Source of the DNA: Sclerodactyla briareus
Taxonomy: Eukaryota > Echinodermata > Holothuroidea > Dendrochirotida > Sclerodactylidae
Assembly: GCA_026419785.1 (NCBI GenBank)
Contig: JAODTK010003555.1
Coordinates: 1,240,001 to 1,304,000 of the forward strand
Direction: 5' to 3'
DNA: 64,000 nt
Shown here piece after piece: positions 12,894 to 25,395 of the stretch. A model generated the notes under the pieces. That model made no database searches. It was not told the origin of the DNA and was given only the letters and a program-made list of their open reading frames with translations. Both the position numbers and the translations under genes were made by a program. The stretch's first letter is position 1. Every line of letters starts with the position of its first letter.

Positions 12894-13490
12894 GTGCGTA
12901 ACGCTGTTTGTGAGCACGGTATCTACAGAACGCAAAAGTTTACGAATTCCAAATTGGGGATGTACGTTGTATATACGGAGGGAATGAATTTTATTTTCAG
13001 CATCACATCAAGGTTATTTGAGTTCAGAATAGGCAAAAGCCGATATGCTGATGACCGAGGTGTCAGGAGATTGCGAGCTTCAATCAACTTCAATTTCCAA
13101 AGTAGGCATGCAATTCGCAAATATGAGAAGAAAGAGCCATATTGATTTTGGTACCAGTTCAAAGTCATTCAAAGTCAGAAGCAAGCAGTGGGGTAGGAAG
13201 GTATTTTCAGTGAGGGGGCTGAACTTTGTTGACGAATGTGGGGAGGTGAGCACCTCTTAGTCATATATGCATTCTAGAGCTTCGATGTATATTGGTGCGA
13301 CATAGCAAACCTAAACACCCTCTCGTTCTGGAAACTTTCACCTGGCCTTGGATGAACTTCTGTGCGCCATTTTTTTTCTGCCAAAATGTGTCGTGAGCAG
13401 GGGACAGTTAGTTCCCTTATTTGAGGGTTTTCTCGAATCCCGTCTTGTTTTCTGTGTTGATATGGGACTATGAATAAAGGTAGTCATAGT
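12894..13490. other. No recognisable gene
   Basis: AT-rich sequence with three overlapping short frames and no family resemblance. It may be the decayed upstream part of the neighbouring retrotransposon, but I see no endonuclease motif in it. Confidence 0.4.
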
Positions 13491-13499
13491 CACCTATCT

Positions 13500-15306
13500 G
13501 GACTCACTAAAAGAGTCACTCTTGATTTTCCATAATCGCCTGAATAATCTGATAAAAAGCTAAACAAAACTACTTCCGTGAGAAAATGAAAGTAACGTTG
13601 GTGGAATTAAGAAAATGGGGCAGTGGTGAATACAGTACTCAAAAGAAAAACGTCTGCAATCATTAATGTATCATGATAGATGCAGGAAATACAAATGATT
13701 CTAGATTGATCTCAGACGCGTTCAATAATTACTTCGTTAATGTTGGACCATCGCTGGCATCGAAAATAAACAATACTACTGATGTTAGTTTTCAGATTTT
13801 CTTAATGCTTACAATAATCCACTATCTATGTATTTAGCACCTGCTGATTGAAATGAAGTTATAAAAGTAATCAGGGCCCCTAACCAACGGAAAGCCCTGG
13901 TCATGACCTGATTCCAACAGATATTTCTGAAGGCAAGTGTTTACTCGATCTCACCAGCAGTCACTCATCTATTTAATCTCTCCATAGATACTGGTATTTT
14001 TCCACGAGCACTTTAAGTTGCTAAGGTGATTCCAGTCTCAAATCAAATGACCCAAGCTTAGTTTCAGCAATTATAGGCCTATTTCAGTTCTTCCTGCACT
14101 ATCAAAAGTCCTGGAGAGATTAATGCATGAAAGGATTACTAGTTTTCTACTCGATTACAATATTCTTTCGGAAAATCTATATGGCTTTCGAAAGAACCAT
14201 TCGCTACTTGGCTTCAGCCGATGTTGTAGATGACGTTACACTCGCATTTGAAGAACGAAAGTATGCTATTGGCATTTTCCTTGATCTGTCCATGGCTTTT
14301 GATACGTGATCATACTATCTTGTTCCATAAACTAAACATTTATGGTCTCAGAGGTAAGGTATACGATTGGATTTCTAACCATATGAAGTATCCGCTCACA
14401 ATATGTTAGTGTTAATTCAATTAATTCTGAATTACAACACGTTATCTGTGGGGTCCCACTAGGTTCTATTTTAGGCCCGTTACTTTTTTATGTTAATGAT
14501 ATCAATGCGTCGTCAAAAATATTGGAATTTATAATGTTTGCAGATTGACACTATTCTGTATAAACACAACAATTCAATTGAAGGAGCATCACTGGTTAAT
14601 ACTGAACTAAATAACGTTCATAATTGGCTGTATAGTAATAAATTGTCACTGAAAGCATTAAAAACAGAGTTTATCACTTCCATACTACAGGAGAGAGTAA
14701 TGGATATAAAACTCAAATAATAATCATTGATAAAGAAGGGTAACGAACACAATTTTGGGGGAATTACCATCCATGAAACCCAAAGTGGACACATCACATC
14801 AATAAGTTTGCAGCGGGCAGCAATGTCTATTCGTGTCATAAGAGGCTTAGTAATTTCTTCTCTACTAAGATCCTACCTATGCTATAAAATGCCCATTTTA
14901 ACATATTTCTTACGCCAATATTGTATGGGTCTTGGCAATACTACTGCGATTGCAAATATCCATATTTTTCAAAAGAGGGCTGTTCGCCTTGTTAGTAAGG
15001 TGGGTTTTAGAGATTCATACATCCCCGTTATTTGACAAGCTTAATATAATGCCAATTCATAACATTCACAATCTGCAATTAGGAGTTTTCATGTACCGTC
15101 TCATGAATGATCTTCTGCCCAAACCGGTGAAGTATCCAATCATGTATAATTATAATGTTCATGATCATTATACACGGGGTGCTAATCATCTCCGTAATAT
15201 GAAATTAGGAACAGAGTCACAGAGATTCGTAAAAGATCAATCCAGTATATATAGAGGTGTACGCTTATGGAACTCTCTGCCATTAGATAATAAAACCGTG
15301 TACTAA
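13500..15306 (+). pseudogene. Decayed non-LTR retrotransposon reverse transcriptase (CR1/jockey-like)
   Basis: Conceptual translation across frames gives the ordered signature of a LINE-type reverse transcriptase. In order these are a linker with 'RLNNLIKKAKQNYFREKM' (about 13,530-13,590), 'KPGHDLIPTDI', 'NLYGFRKNHS' near 14,170, 'IFLDLSMAFDT' at about 14,274-14,309, and 'GVPLGSILGPLLFYV' from 14,450. The catalytic FADD box starts at 14,537, and a one-base insertion separates its two aspartates. The C-terminal 'KRAVRLV' and 'RLWNSLP' blocks follow (14,970-15,290). The apurinic endonuclease expected at the N-terminus is absent, so the copy is 5'-truncated. Several frameshifts and stops make it non-functional. 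The product would have copied element RNA into DNA at a nicked target. Confidence 0.9.
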
Positions 15307-15619
15307 AGAAAATATCAAGCGCCATTTAAACATGAGTGTAGATTTTTAACATCTCTTCCATCCCCCGCCCCCTTGTGTTTTTCTTACCTCTATGTGTTGT
15401 TGATGTTTTTTTTTTTTCTTCTTTTTCTCTCTAGGGTTGGTGCCCAGACCTAGTATAAGTTATTTATAACTTTTTTTCTGGTCTCCATTCATTTCATTGT
15501 ATACTTCCAACTAGCTCGATTATTATCAAGCTTATATTTGTTTGTTTAATTCTGATATATTCACATTATATTATGAATATTTATATCTATGTCCACTGAA
15601 ATGAATGAATGAATGAATG
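15307..15619 (+). mobile_element. 3' untranslated region and (GAAT)n tail of the retrotransposon
   Basis: An AT-rich stretch follows the RWNSLP-type C-terminus and closes with tandem GAAT/TGAA units at about 15,597-15,619. Short simple-repeat tails of this kind are typical of CR1/L2-type LINEs. More units of the same motif (gaatgaatgaatgaatg) appear at 16,983-17,000 on the far side of an inserted element. Confidence 0.75.
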
Positions 15620-16980
15620 CAGGCGCGATCCAGGGGGGCGCACCCGGCGCGCCCCCCCCCCTAAAAAATCTCGAGAGATTTTTTTTTTTTTTTTTTGGCG
15701 GCATGAGCCGTTGAGTTAAAGTTGACACAAGCCCCATCTGCCATCTCCCAGTCAGAAGAAGCACCACGATGCAGATGGGTTGTATTTCATGTATTCTAGG
15801 CTCCTCAAAAGCTTATCGCGTATCGAGCACGCAAATGTATATTAGTTACGGACCGAGTGCCCTGTCCAGGGCTATATTGATTTGCGACGACATTGCGGTG
15901 ATTTCCCCACCTTACGGCAACGCGCTTTGAATGTTTTGCGGCGAAAACAAACATCTCTTTGATGATGAAGAAACATTTCCGGTCGGCAGATATGTAGCCA
16001 TGGGCGTCAACAGGTGGGGGACGGGGGGACATGTCCCCCACTTTCAAAGTGGGGGGGCATGTCTATCATTCGTTTGTTTCCCTCCCCCCCACCCCTTTTC
16101 CGGACCGTAATAAAAAATGATAGGCACATGCCTGATTTTGTATCACTCTAACTGATTCATTTGGTCTAACCCAACAAAAAAATCGCGTTGGAAATTGTCT
16201 TAAGTCCAATAATTCCGGGCGGAAAAACCCCAGGTGAAGATCTGGACTCGACTAGGGCCGAATTCGAAGGATTACCACGTTTCATACCGAATCTCGAATT
16301 TTAATCGAATATCCAAAAGTGCCTAATTTTTTTGAGCGCAACTGTCGGTTTTTCCGGGCCGGTGTAGGGCTAATATGCGATGTACGGCTTCGAATCCATT
16401 TCAGGAGCCTTGGGGAAGACTGCATCACCCCACCCCCCCCCCCTCCCCATTTTTATGAGATGAAAAATTGTGGGAAAATCTGGGAAGAAAACAAAAGCAA
16501 GTGAGAAAAATGCGTGTTCAATTTTTTGCAGACTTTTTCGATAAAATGCCCGGAAAAATGCAAAATTTCTCGCGCGCCTTGCGCGGCCGCTGTGGCAGTT
16601 CCAGTTTCCCGATGACGACTGTCAATTCGGGTTACAAATTTTTTGCTTCCGAATTGGGACGAAGGTCCCCGTACGCTATGGATGTTCCTTCGATCCCACC
16701 GGGACAGGTCGGTAGGACCCCTGGATCCACGAACCACAAAGCCAGAGTAAGAAAAAGGATAATAAAAAAATACCATGGTGATATTCGGTTAAATCATCTT
16801 AGTATGAACAATGACAACTTTTGGTGTGTATTTCACTCGAATCACAATGTAGCTGGGTGTATGAGCCTGACAAAGTGACATTTCCGTGATCGGATGCATG
16901 AGAAGCTGGAAATTGTTATGGCTACGAGTCGCGCAAACAGGGGTGGCGCTCTACCCGAAAAAAATCCTGGACCGCCCCTG
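15620..16980. mobile_element. 1.36-kb hAT-like non-autonomous element inserted in the GAAT tail
   Basis: The left end is CAGGCGCGATCCAGG (15,620). The right end is the inverted CCTGGACCGCCCCTG (ending 16,980). A CAG...CTG border with a 15-bp imperfect TIR is the hAT pattern. Both flanks are GAAT repeats, which obscures an 8-bp target duplication. The interior has C-rich and T-rich runs and short frames (a 136-codon frame at 16,468-16,878), with no transposase motif seen. Confidence 0.75.
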
Positions 16981-18448
16981 GAGAATGAATGAATGAATGA
17001 TATGATGGGTCCACTATAACAGTGGTTGTGAAATATTGTATATGGTGCACTGTACAGGATTGGATTAGGTTCCATGGTTAAACGATAAATCTGTATTGGA
17101 CTGTAAACTGTTGTACCGGGAAATAAATGTGTGTGAAAGTACAGCAAAAATGAAAATATACCCCCACATGTTCAATCTCTTGTCCTGGATTTCACAAACT
17201 TGATAATTTTACTATACTTTGCTGAAAGGTGTCTTTGTGACGAGGCATCCGGAAAAATGATCGGGCACACGCGAACACACACACATACCAAAGACAGACC
17301 GCGCACACACATACACCAGCGGACACTTTTTGCTGACTACTAGCATCGATGTGCCCCACTATAGCATTACCCTCAACGGAAGCGCCCTACCCACTATAGT
17401 ATTGTTACCGTAGCATTCGTTACAACAAACACGGGCAATGGCAAAATGACTATAATATCATCTACCCCCCCCCCCCCCCCCCCCCCTCAGACCGATGAAA
17501 AAAAACGACTCCTGAAAGCGATATGTGAGGGACGGCGACCCTCCAATCAACTTCAAATCGGACAAGAGGACTGAAGATCTCACGAGTGAGGTCCACCTAG
17601 AGGAAGACGCCCAACGAATGACCCAATTCTATGAAAACAAGTCAATACTGTTCTTGGAAGCTTTCAAACCCCCACGACAAAAAACAACTTGTGGGAGGCT
17701 TCTCCACTAATTGATAACTGTTTGTGGAAAAAATTTCCGAATGTCCGAGTTTTCTGCGAAGCCTAAGTTATGCACATGACTCATAATAGTGTAACTCTGA
17801 GAAACTAATACAGTTCATCGAAAGAAAGACTATCTAATCCATGAACTATTCTCAAAACCCAGAATAAAAGTCACCTCGATTTGTCTCAGCCCATGAGGTC
17901 AGACTGAAACGCCTCAATTTCGTTATCAAACAGGTTGGAATGACGTTTAATAAGCCCATCCGGCCGGCTTACTATTTCAAATGTGATTTTTTTTTTTGTT
18001 CATGATATGGTGTCAAAGGTCATTAGAATATCCTGCCAATTCGACGTTGCACGAACAGTTTTCAGGGGGATCTTTCGGAACTTACCTGACGAAAATTACA
18101 CGTCACACCATCACAAAAGCCTCACATATGTCCCCGATACTTATCAACCATAACCCCCGAAAAATATGAGATTTGAGATTTGCTGGCGTTTGGTGACAAT
18201 TTAAAAATAGGCAGTACACATTGCCAATGGCGACACGTATACCCTCGATAGATGTGTTTCTAACAATTCGATCGAGGCAGACAAAATGTGTCCTAAAAAT
18301 TCCGCTCTATTGATTGACGGCTGAATGTAAAAATGTATAATTCCATATGTTGCAGCGCAGGTGTAAAGACACGTGGATTAACATCAATTCGGAATTTCGC
18401 TAACAAAAATCTATCATTGTATACACCAATAGCCTGACGAACGAGCGT
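16981..18448. other. No gene; simple repeats
   Basis: The first 20 bp are GAAT repeats, the continuation of the interrupted LINE tail. A CA-rich tract lies at about 17,272-17,320 and a run of about 22 C at 17,465-17,486. No recognisable coding block follows. Confidence 0.55.
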
Positions 18449-18474
18449 TTATATTATTATTATTATTATTATTA

Positions 18475-18521
<47 letters not shown>

Positions 18522-18533
18522 TATTATTATTAT
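18449..18533. repeat. (ATT)n microsatellite
   Basis: About 85 bp of ATT triplets, interrupted twice by loss of one T. Confidence 0.95.
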
Positions 18534-21424
18534 GGGGTCCCCACCCATGGTACCCTCAGTGGATACTTCCCAACTACTATTATTGCTACAGCAACCGTTG
18601 TTATGACAACCGGCAGAGAGAGGTATAGGTTGAAATGCTGACTGCAATATCTCATTCGGCCCTTTCGGTCCGAAGGAGGGAGACTTATGAAGATCCATCA
18701 TTTGATAATACAATCTATATAGCACATTGATTTAGTGCCATCAAAATCTGACCATTAGAGAGGCATTATCGTCCCACAACCCCCAGCGAGTAATGGACTG
18801 TGCCGTTTGCGCATTGGGAGTTTTAACTCACGCACGGTGGTACAGGCAATTTCTTTGAAGCTTCCATAACTTGAAAAAAAAAAAATAAAACTCACATTTA
18901 GAGTTTGGACGGCTCCGTTTTTGCATGAATTACATCACAAATATCGCCCACGGGATTTGCATGGAATGACAGAAATCAACGAATATCGTATCGCCCCACG
19001 GTATAGTAAGTACAATCGGAACGTTTCATAGACAATATCATAGTAGACGATATACCAATATCTGAACGGTTTACAACGTGCCGTCATGCAAAACGACGCC
19101 GTCGCTTCCTCGCCAGTTTGAATACGGTCTATGGCTCGGATGCGTTGACACTGTAAATGAGGCTAATGGGTCATTGGCCTACTGTGCTGCTCGTACTCTG
19201 GTAAGTCATATATGGACCCCTGGTGCCATAATAATCTACTATGTAGCCTTATTTTCACTCTGTATTGAAGTAGCCTTTAACCATGGATTCTATCGACTAC
19301 TGGTACATTCTGCTCAACTCTTGACATAGAGTCTGTGGGACCTAATCCTGCGATAGAATAGTCCACAACCATTGCAATCTATGAGGCCCTGGTTCAATAA
19401 TGACAACACAGTCTGTGTGGATCTTTTTCTGCATTCCCTGTAAGCCATGACCAGACGTTTATGGTTCATATGTCCACAGAGTCCATGGTTGGCTGGTCTT
19501 CTTACGCCCTCATTTTCTATCATATCGTCTATGAGCACGGTTCTATTGGTTCTCTCGGTAGAATATACCACTCTATATTACCATCTAGTTACCCTTGGGT
19601 CTTTGTTCTCTAACCCTCGACCACAATAGTCATATGGGTCCACTTTGTTCTATTTGCGCCATTCCTTTATCTTAACCAACAGCCTTATTACTGACCCCTA
19701 GTGACTGGTCTCCGTTTCTACGATGCTCCGACTCATTACCATATATTTTCTGGTATCCGTTCCATGGCATTTCAACCATGACCATAGGCATAATAGAACT
19801 GTTTCAATGGTACTCTAACAACGCAATACCCGTTAGCCGGTTAGGATCTGCTCGGCGAATAGCAATACACTACTTTGAATGCCTGGTATTCTATAGCTGC
19901 TTTGGCCGGTGGCTTGCCTTGAGACCGACGATCAGAAGGCGAACGCTTAGGAACGTTTGAAGTTTGCTGAGTAAACTTATCACGGAGAACCCCTTATTGG
20001 CCCGAGGACCCTTTACAAGGCTAGGGGAATCCTTGCTCTTACATGCTCAATCTGATTCCGTTCCATTTTTCTTTCTTTTTTCAGAAAGATAATCGCAACA
20101 TTTGGTCAATAACAATATCAGGTCCACACAGTACATGATTACAAGAAGGCTTTGAATTCCATACTGGAAAGTAATCTATACACAGGATTGGATTCCGTTT
20201 ACTAAGATGAACAATCGCCCAGGAAGTAACTTGCTGGTCTATAGCCTATGTGCCCTGTTTCAAACCACACAAAAGTGGTACAAACCGACACACAGACCGC
20301 CAGTTTTATAAATCGTCTGTCTCACAGAAAGTAGTGCGATCAAATCTTATCGATCGAGAACGCCACTTTCAAAATTAGTGCAACTTGCTGTCATATAGGC
20401 CTGCACATTGTACCGAACACTTAGTGCACATGTCCCTCATAATATCATTCCTGGTTTCCAGGTCTTTTGATCAGTACGCCAGTTACTAGTTACCGTTTTT
20501 GAGGAGGCGGGGCCGCTGTCCGCTACTTTGGAAACGTGTTAACACGCTGTGACGTCCCCCAAAAGTACAGTGTTCCATTGCTAAACTAGTGTTTAAATTT
20601 TTCTACACATGCAAAAACTTCTTTTATGGTGTACTTGCCGAGCAGAGAATCGTTCGTTTATTTGTGTGATAATATGTGCCTTTGTGCAACAGCACAGCAC
20701 AGACTTGATACATCTAGCGAAGCGGATGTCTTATATCTTTGGCCACCATAAGGACAATCATTTTGAAGCACGCTACTAATCTAACAACAGCGGGTATCGT
20801 GATATCAAAATATTGCCAGGTTGATTCGGCAGTTCGGTGCTTCTTGGTTAACATTGCTGGTCCCTTTGCGTCCACAGCAGCGGTGTCGGAATTATCTCTA
20901 GTTGGCACTAGGCTGGTATCCCGTGCCTTTGGGTGAGCTAAGCAGTACAAAGGTCACGGAAAATTTCGTTAAAATTATCGACTGTGTCTGTACGTTACAT
21001 CATGTATCCACCAGAAAAATCAATTTGATTTATGGTGTGTACTGTGGTTTATTGGCCAAAGTAGTTTTCAAATAATGCATTGGCCAAACACCGCACACGA
21101 AATATTCTAGAAAGGAAACGGCATCGATGGGCAAGCAGCGCGTTTCTTACATTCCATGCCCTCTGTACTAGTGAAAAGAAAATCCCATTTTTTACTGACT
21201 TTGAAGTCAGTTTTCGACAATTTAAATGACCATTTGTATTTTTGATAACATTCCCAACAAAAACACGAAAAGTTGATTTTCGTGACTATTGTACTTTAAC
21301 GATTGGACGCACAATGTTCAGCAGTAGGCAGGCCTGCGTTTAGGAAGTCGATACCGGTCCGCTCGTAAAGTCCAGCCTATACTCACTCGAAATGCGATTA
21401 CTTTTCACATCACACAACTAATAA
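18534..21424. other. No recognisable gene; scattered repeat fragments
   Basis: Short frames only. The TGACGTCA-type repeat has a degenerate copy at about 19,074-19,125. At 20,620-20,660 'tggtgtacttgccgagcagag' matches, in inverse orientation, the 3' end of the SINE family found at 43.5 and 57-58 kb, so it is a SINE 3' fragment. Confidence 0.5.
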
Positions 21425-22093
21425 ATCCTCGCTCGTTTCACTCCCCCTCGTGCTAAAGAAAAGGAGAAGGGAAAACCGGATAAGGTCCCTAGTACTCATA
21501 ATCACGGCGACCCCGCTCAAGCTCAAAAGCCAAAGAACCAGGAGAGGACAAAAGATGAGACGCAGAACAAGGAGAAACCAGATAAGGTCCCTAGTATTCC
21601 TAAACACGGCGACACCGCTCAAGCTCAAAAGCCGAAGAACCGGGAGAGGACGAAGGATGAGACGCAGAACAAGGAGAAACCAGATAAGGTCCCTAGTATT
21701 CCTAAACACGGCGACACCGCTCAAGCTCAAAAGCCAAAGAACCAGGAGAGGACAAAAGATGAGACGCAGAACAAGGGGAAACAAGATAAGGTCCCTAGTA
21801 TTCCTAAACACGGCGACACCGCTCAAGCTCAAAAGCCGAAGAACCGGGAGAGGACGAAGGATGAGACGCAGAACAAGGGGAGACCGGATAAGGTCCCTAG
21901 TATTCCTAAACACGGCGACACTGTGACCGCACAAGCTCAAAAGCCGAAGAACCGGGAGAGGACAAAAGATGAGAAGCAGAACAAGAAAGACCGAGAGCAG
22001 ACTGGAGAGGAGAAACAAAACAAAGATGGCAAGAGAAACGGACACGAGAAGGCGCCTGGAAAGTCAGGACGGAAGGGGAACGGTTCTCGGTAG
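21425..22093 (+). CDS. Reading frame with five 34-residue charged repeats (possible terminal exon)
   Basis: The frame is open for 222 codons from the stop at 21,422 to TAG at 22,091-22,093. Its core is a 102-nt repeat: 'taaggtccc' recurs at 21,481, 21,583, 21,685, 21,787 and 21,889, exactly 102 nt each time. The encoded unit is about PDKVPSIPKHGDTAQAQKPK followed by an Arg/Glu/Thr/Asp/Gln-rich half. The protein would be hydrophilic, rich in Lys, Glu, Gln and Pro, and probably disordered. There is no in-frame ATG, so it would be entered by splicing, perhaps near the pyrimidine-rich tract at 21,438-21,456. Because the unit is a multiple of three, other frames are open too, including a minus-strand leucine-rich frame (21,410-22,045) that begins with ATG. 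I prefer the + frame for its composition and natural stop. Function unknown. Confidence 0.4.
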   Translation: MLARFTPPRAKEKEKGKPDKVPSTHNHGDPAQAQKPKNQERTKDETQNKEKPDKVPSIPKHGDTAQAQKPKNRERTKDETQNKEKPDKVPSIPKHGDTAQAQKPKNQERTKDETQNKGKQDKVPSIPKHGDTAQAQKPKNRERTKDETQNKGRPDKVPSIPKHGDTVTAQAQKPKNRERTKDEKQNKKDREQTGEEKQNKDGKRNGHEKAPGKSGRKGNGSR

Positions 22094-22778
22094 TCCACCA
22101 GGGCAGAGGGCATGACGCAAGAACAATAGCTTGACCTGTAGGTCCACCGTATAACATGGCGTTCGGCAAAAAATAAACGCTAGAGTGTTATGATAACGTC
22201 GTGTTTAACGCCGCTTGATGAAACCTGATTTTCATTGTAATACAGCAGTGTTAAGATATTTGATATCACCGGTATTCCCCATGATGACTTTAGAAGCACC
22301 TCCATTTTATTCTCCACTATATTTACTATATCATATCCTATGTGGTAAAATGTAAATACAAAACATGACCATCGAGAATCAGGGGTAATTGTCGAAATCA
22401 AAGTACTTATTTAGAATATTTTGTAGTCGAAATAGGCCTATATTCCTGTCCGACGAGTATTAAAAATAATATTTCTCGTATAGTGTCCAGAGTTATTGGA
22501 GGCAGCGAGAGGAGATCCCTGCTCCCAGGACCTCCATTTTTACAACACTCACTATTCTACATGATGTGATACAGCGTTGGAAAGTTGTTAAACAAAGCTG
22601 ATTTGAAACTAGAAACCTCGAGTGTGCTAGTCGGTCATTCTTTTCTAACGTTACGCCACTCCCTTACTCCCAAGAATGTAGCAAGGGAACCGAGAAGTCC
22701 GTATCCCCTGTAGTTGGATTTGTACAGAATATTAATACGTTAGATCAAGCCGCACCTAACGAAAATAAGTGTTCCCTA
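22094..22778. other. No recognisable gene
   Basis: AT-rich sequence downstream of the repeat-bearing frame. It could include a 3' UTR (aataaa-like 'aaaaaataaac' at about 22,170), but no coding block is seen. Confidence 0.4.
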
Positions 22779-23832
22779 CAGGCAAGGGCGGATACAGGGG
22801 TAAACTAGGGTAGTTGCCACCCTTCACGATTTTGACGGTGGATTTGCGCCCACCCTATCCAGGAGAATGCACCCCTTAGCTTGCCCCTCTTACTCGGAAG
22901 TTTGAATTTTGTACTTTGTACAAGAGTTGTATATGTTTGCAGAACGATGCACTGAGTGCAGTTGATGTTAGGTTTGTTGGGGGAGTGATTCCAATGACTG
23001 TGGTTTCCGCCACTGCCATGGTTTATTTCGAACACGAAGGAATTGGGTTAGTTAGGTATGCAGGTGGAGGGCAAAACAAGGAAAGTATTTGCTCCGGGGA
23101 TGTCAGAGTCTTGAAAATCGTCCAACGAAAGGGCGAAAAACCGGACTAGTTGTATAGGAGAAAGCCCGGGAATTGCCGGAATTGTGCCCAATACCTATTT
23201 CAACTACTCAGCAGTTTGATTTTTGTTGCGCGCGACGCGCGCAGTCGCTCCCCTATTTCGCATAAATTGTGTGCAAAGCTCCAAGATGGGGGAATAGGCT
23301 GGGAAGTATGCGACTATAAAGTATAAAACATGAACATTGCCCTAGCGCAACTAACTTCAACAGTCGTAGACGGCCAAGAGGGCAGTTCTTCCCCTATGTG
23401 GGGGGGTATTAAACATATATGGCGTATCCCAACATGGTCATAACCGGGAACATACCTCTTCGGGCGGGCAAGAATTGAGGGGAAATTATGTGATAGCTTT
23501 TCTCGGAATGAAAAATTCAGAGCATAATAACTGATATGGAACAACCTCAAATGGCTCAGAAAGTGCCATTTTCTGCTATCTAGGGGTCTTTCAGACTCGT
23601 AATTTTCTTCGACGCTCCGCGCCAACCTATGGTGGCCCTCCACTTAGATAGTTGGTCGCAGCCCCTCCACAAAACTAGTACGCCCCCAATGCAAACATTA
23701 TGGTTACGCCACTGTGCGTTCTAACTATTTTTTAAATCCATTCGGCTATTGGTTAAATGGAGCCCACCCGGCCACTTCCCCTCCCCCTCCCCCTTTCCAC
23801 CTTCAGTACCGGTCTAGATCCGCCCTTGCCTG
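22779..23832. mobile_element. 1.05-kb hAT-like non-autonomous element
   Basis: It is bounded by CAGGCAAGGGCGGAT at 22,779 and the inverted gatccgcccttgcctg ending at 23,832, a near-perfect 15-16-bp TIR. The interior (about 22,880-23,650) is related to the interior of the larger element at 38,510-41,153, although the terminal repeats differ. A second internal end-like motif, 'ggttacgccactg', sits at about 23,702. No transposase is seen. Confidence 0.7.
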
Positions 23833-25143
23833 CAGGGCCTACACACTCATGTTACATGTATTCCTCGTATTCTATCACATTTCAACCTAATTACCGTTTA
23901 CAAAAATCTACGGTTTTGTGAATACTGCATGGCAACGGATGCAGAGAAATAATGACTTCTTGAGGTGCTTTAGTAAAATCTATCTCTCATCGCATTGAAG
24001 GTTGTGTTTAGCATGTGACCAATGCATACGTTAAAACTGGTTGCCATATTGTTCTTTATACGAAGCATCCGGCGAATCAATAGACGGTGCTGTATACATG
24101 CGGCAAGTCTGAAAAATCGCCTCACGGTGTATCGGAACACATTTTGCATTGACAAATCACCATACCGAAATACTGTTTCGATATACTGGTGTACCGGGGC
24201 TTTTCTCATCGTGACGTGACTGGCACTATAAAAACGTCGCCGTCGCTCCCTCTCCAGTTGCTTGTCAGGACATCATTGCATCTTGATCACTATTACCCTA
24301 CCCCCCCCCCCTCTTGTTCCTCGTGTGATGCGCCTAATAAAACAGACTGACTCTCGTGCAAATGTCCCACTCGCACTCCATATATAATGTGAGAATTGGG
24401 AATGTTCTTCATAAGAAACCTTGAACCTCACATATCATACCCACGGACATTTCAGGTGTGGTTCAATTACTTGAGGGGTTTCTAATACAATTTTAACAAC
24501 TAATTGATGAGGGCACATTAACAACGGTACCGAGGTATAAAAACATTTCGTGCGAAAAATAATTTCGAAAACCTGGCACTGTGTCCGATGATCCCACACC
24601 CCATTGATCTGAACATTTCAATTCATCTTAAATCTAGAGCGAGCAAAACCAAGACTTGACCTTTTCGTTGACACCTGTATCTCGAATGACCTGACAACGG
24701 AGTATCACCACCACCCATTACCGCACCCCCATGTGTACCCCTTGTAAAAGAGTCAGTTTTGCACATCCCCTTGTGGTGAAGACCCTTCAAGAAAAATGAT
24801 CTTACAGTATTCGATTATTTTGGGTAGAAATGGGTAGCGATGGTGTAATACCTCGAATATCGAGAGTAGAAAACAACTTGTGCAGTACTCTGACTTTTGT
24901 TTTCCTCATTGCCTGCTTGACTGCCCTATAATTCCCTTCATTTTATATAACCATATTCAAATGGATTGAAAATTAGTTGATGTTTAATCGCTGTAATACA
25001 CAGAGAAAGTAGCAAGCTATTAAACTGGTGTACTATAACGGAAAACTCTGCGTGTTTTTTTATTTGTTATTCCTCGTTATGGGTTACCAACCATATACCT
25101 ACCGACGCACAACCGCTGTGTTGAATGCATTGGATGGGGGGGG
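23833..25143. other. No recognisable gene
   Basis: Contains a degenerate copy of the TGACGTCA-type repeat at about 24,205-24,262 and a C run near 24,300-24,310. The remainder is AT-rich with short frames. Confidence 0.5.
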
Positions 25144-25395
25144 CAGTGGCGTAACCAGAGATTTTTTAGTAGGGGTCCATGGGGTGCCGGGTCTGTGCTT
25201 GGGGGGGGGGGCACAGCGAATGCAAATGGCCATCTAGGCGGAGCGCCACCCACGGGGTAGCGCGGAGCGTACAAGAATTTTTTTTTGATTTGAGAAACCT
25301 CCCGATGGGCCGGAACGTGCATTTCTCGTGTATTTTTGTGAGGAACCACAACCAAAAATTCTGAACTTATTTGTTTCATTTTGGATTCTGGATAA
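25144..25395 (+). mobile_element. hAT-type MITE, 3'-truncated copy
   Basis: Starts with CAGTGGCGTAACCAGAGATT and follows the elements at 32,091 and 34,571 through 'gtgccgggtctgt', 'cggagcgccacc', 'ggtagcgcggag', 'gatgggccggaacg' and 'ttctcgtgtatttttg'. The inverted right end present in the 34.9-kb copy (GCTACGCCACTG) is missing here. Confidence 0.75.

Noticed and set aside
12508-12987. 159-codon + frame with a long Cys-Val tail
   Set aside because: Its tail is a (GT)n microsatellite read in frame. Only the splice-bounded 124-nt block at 12,623-12,746 is kept as a candidate exon.
15620-16980. 136-codon frame at 16,468-16,878 as a transposase
   Set aside because: No hAT dimerisation or catalytic motif is visible, the composition is ordinary, and the element is short; treated as non-autonomous.
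21410-22045. 211-codon minus-strand leucine-rich frame that looks like a multi-pass membrane protein
   Set aside because: It is antisense to the 102-nt repeat array. Because the period is a multiple of three, several frames stay open, and the hydrophobicity comes from reading Lys/Glu-rich codons backwards.
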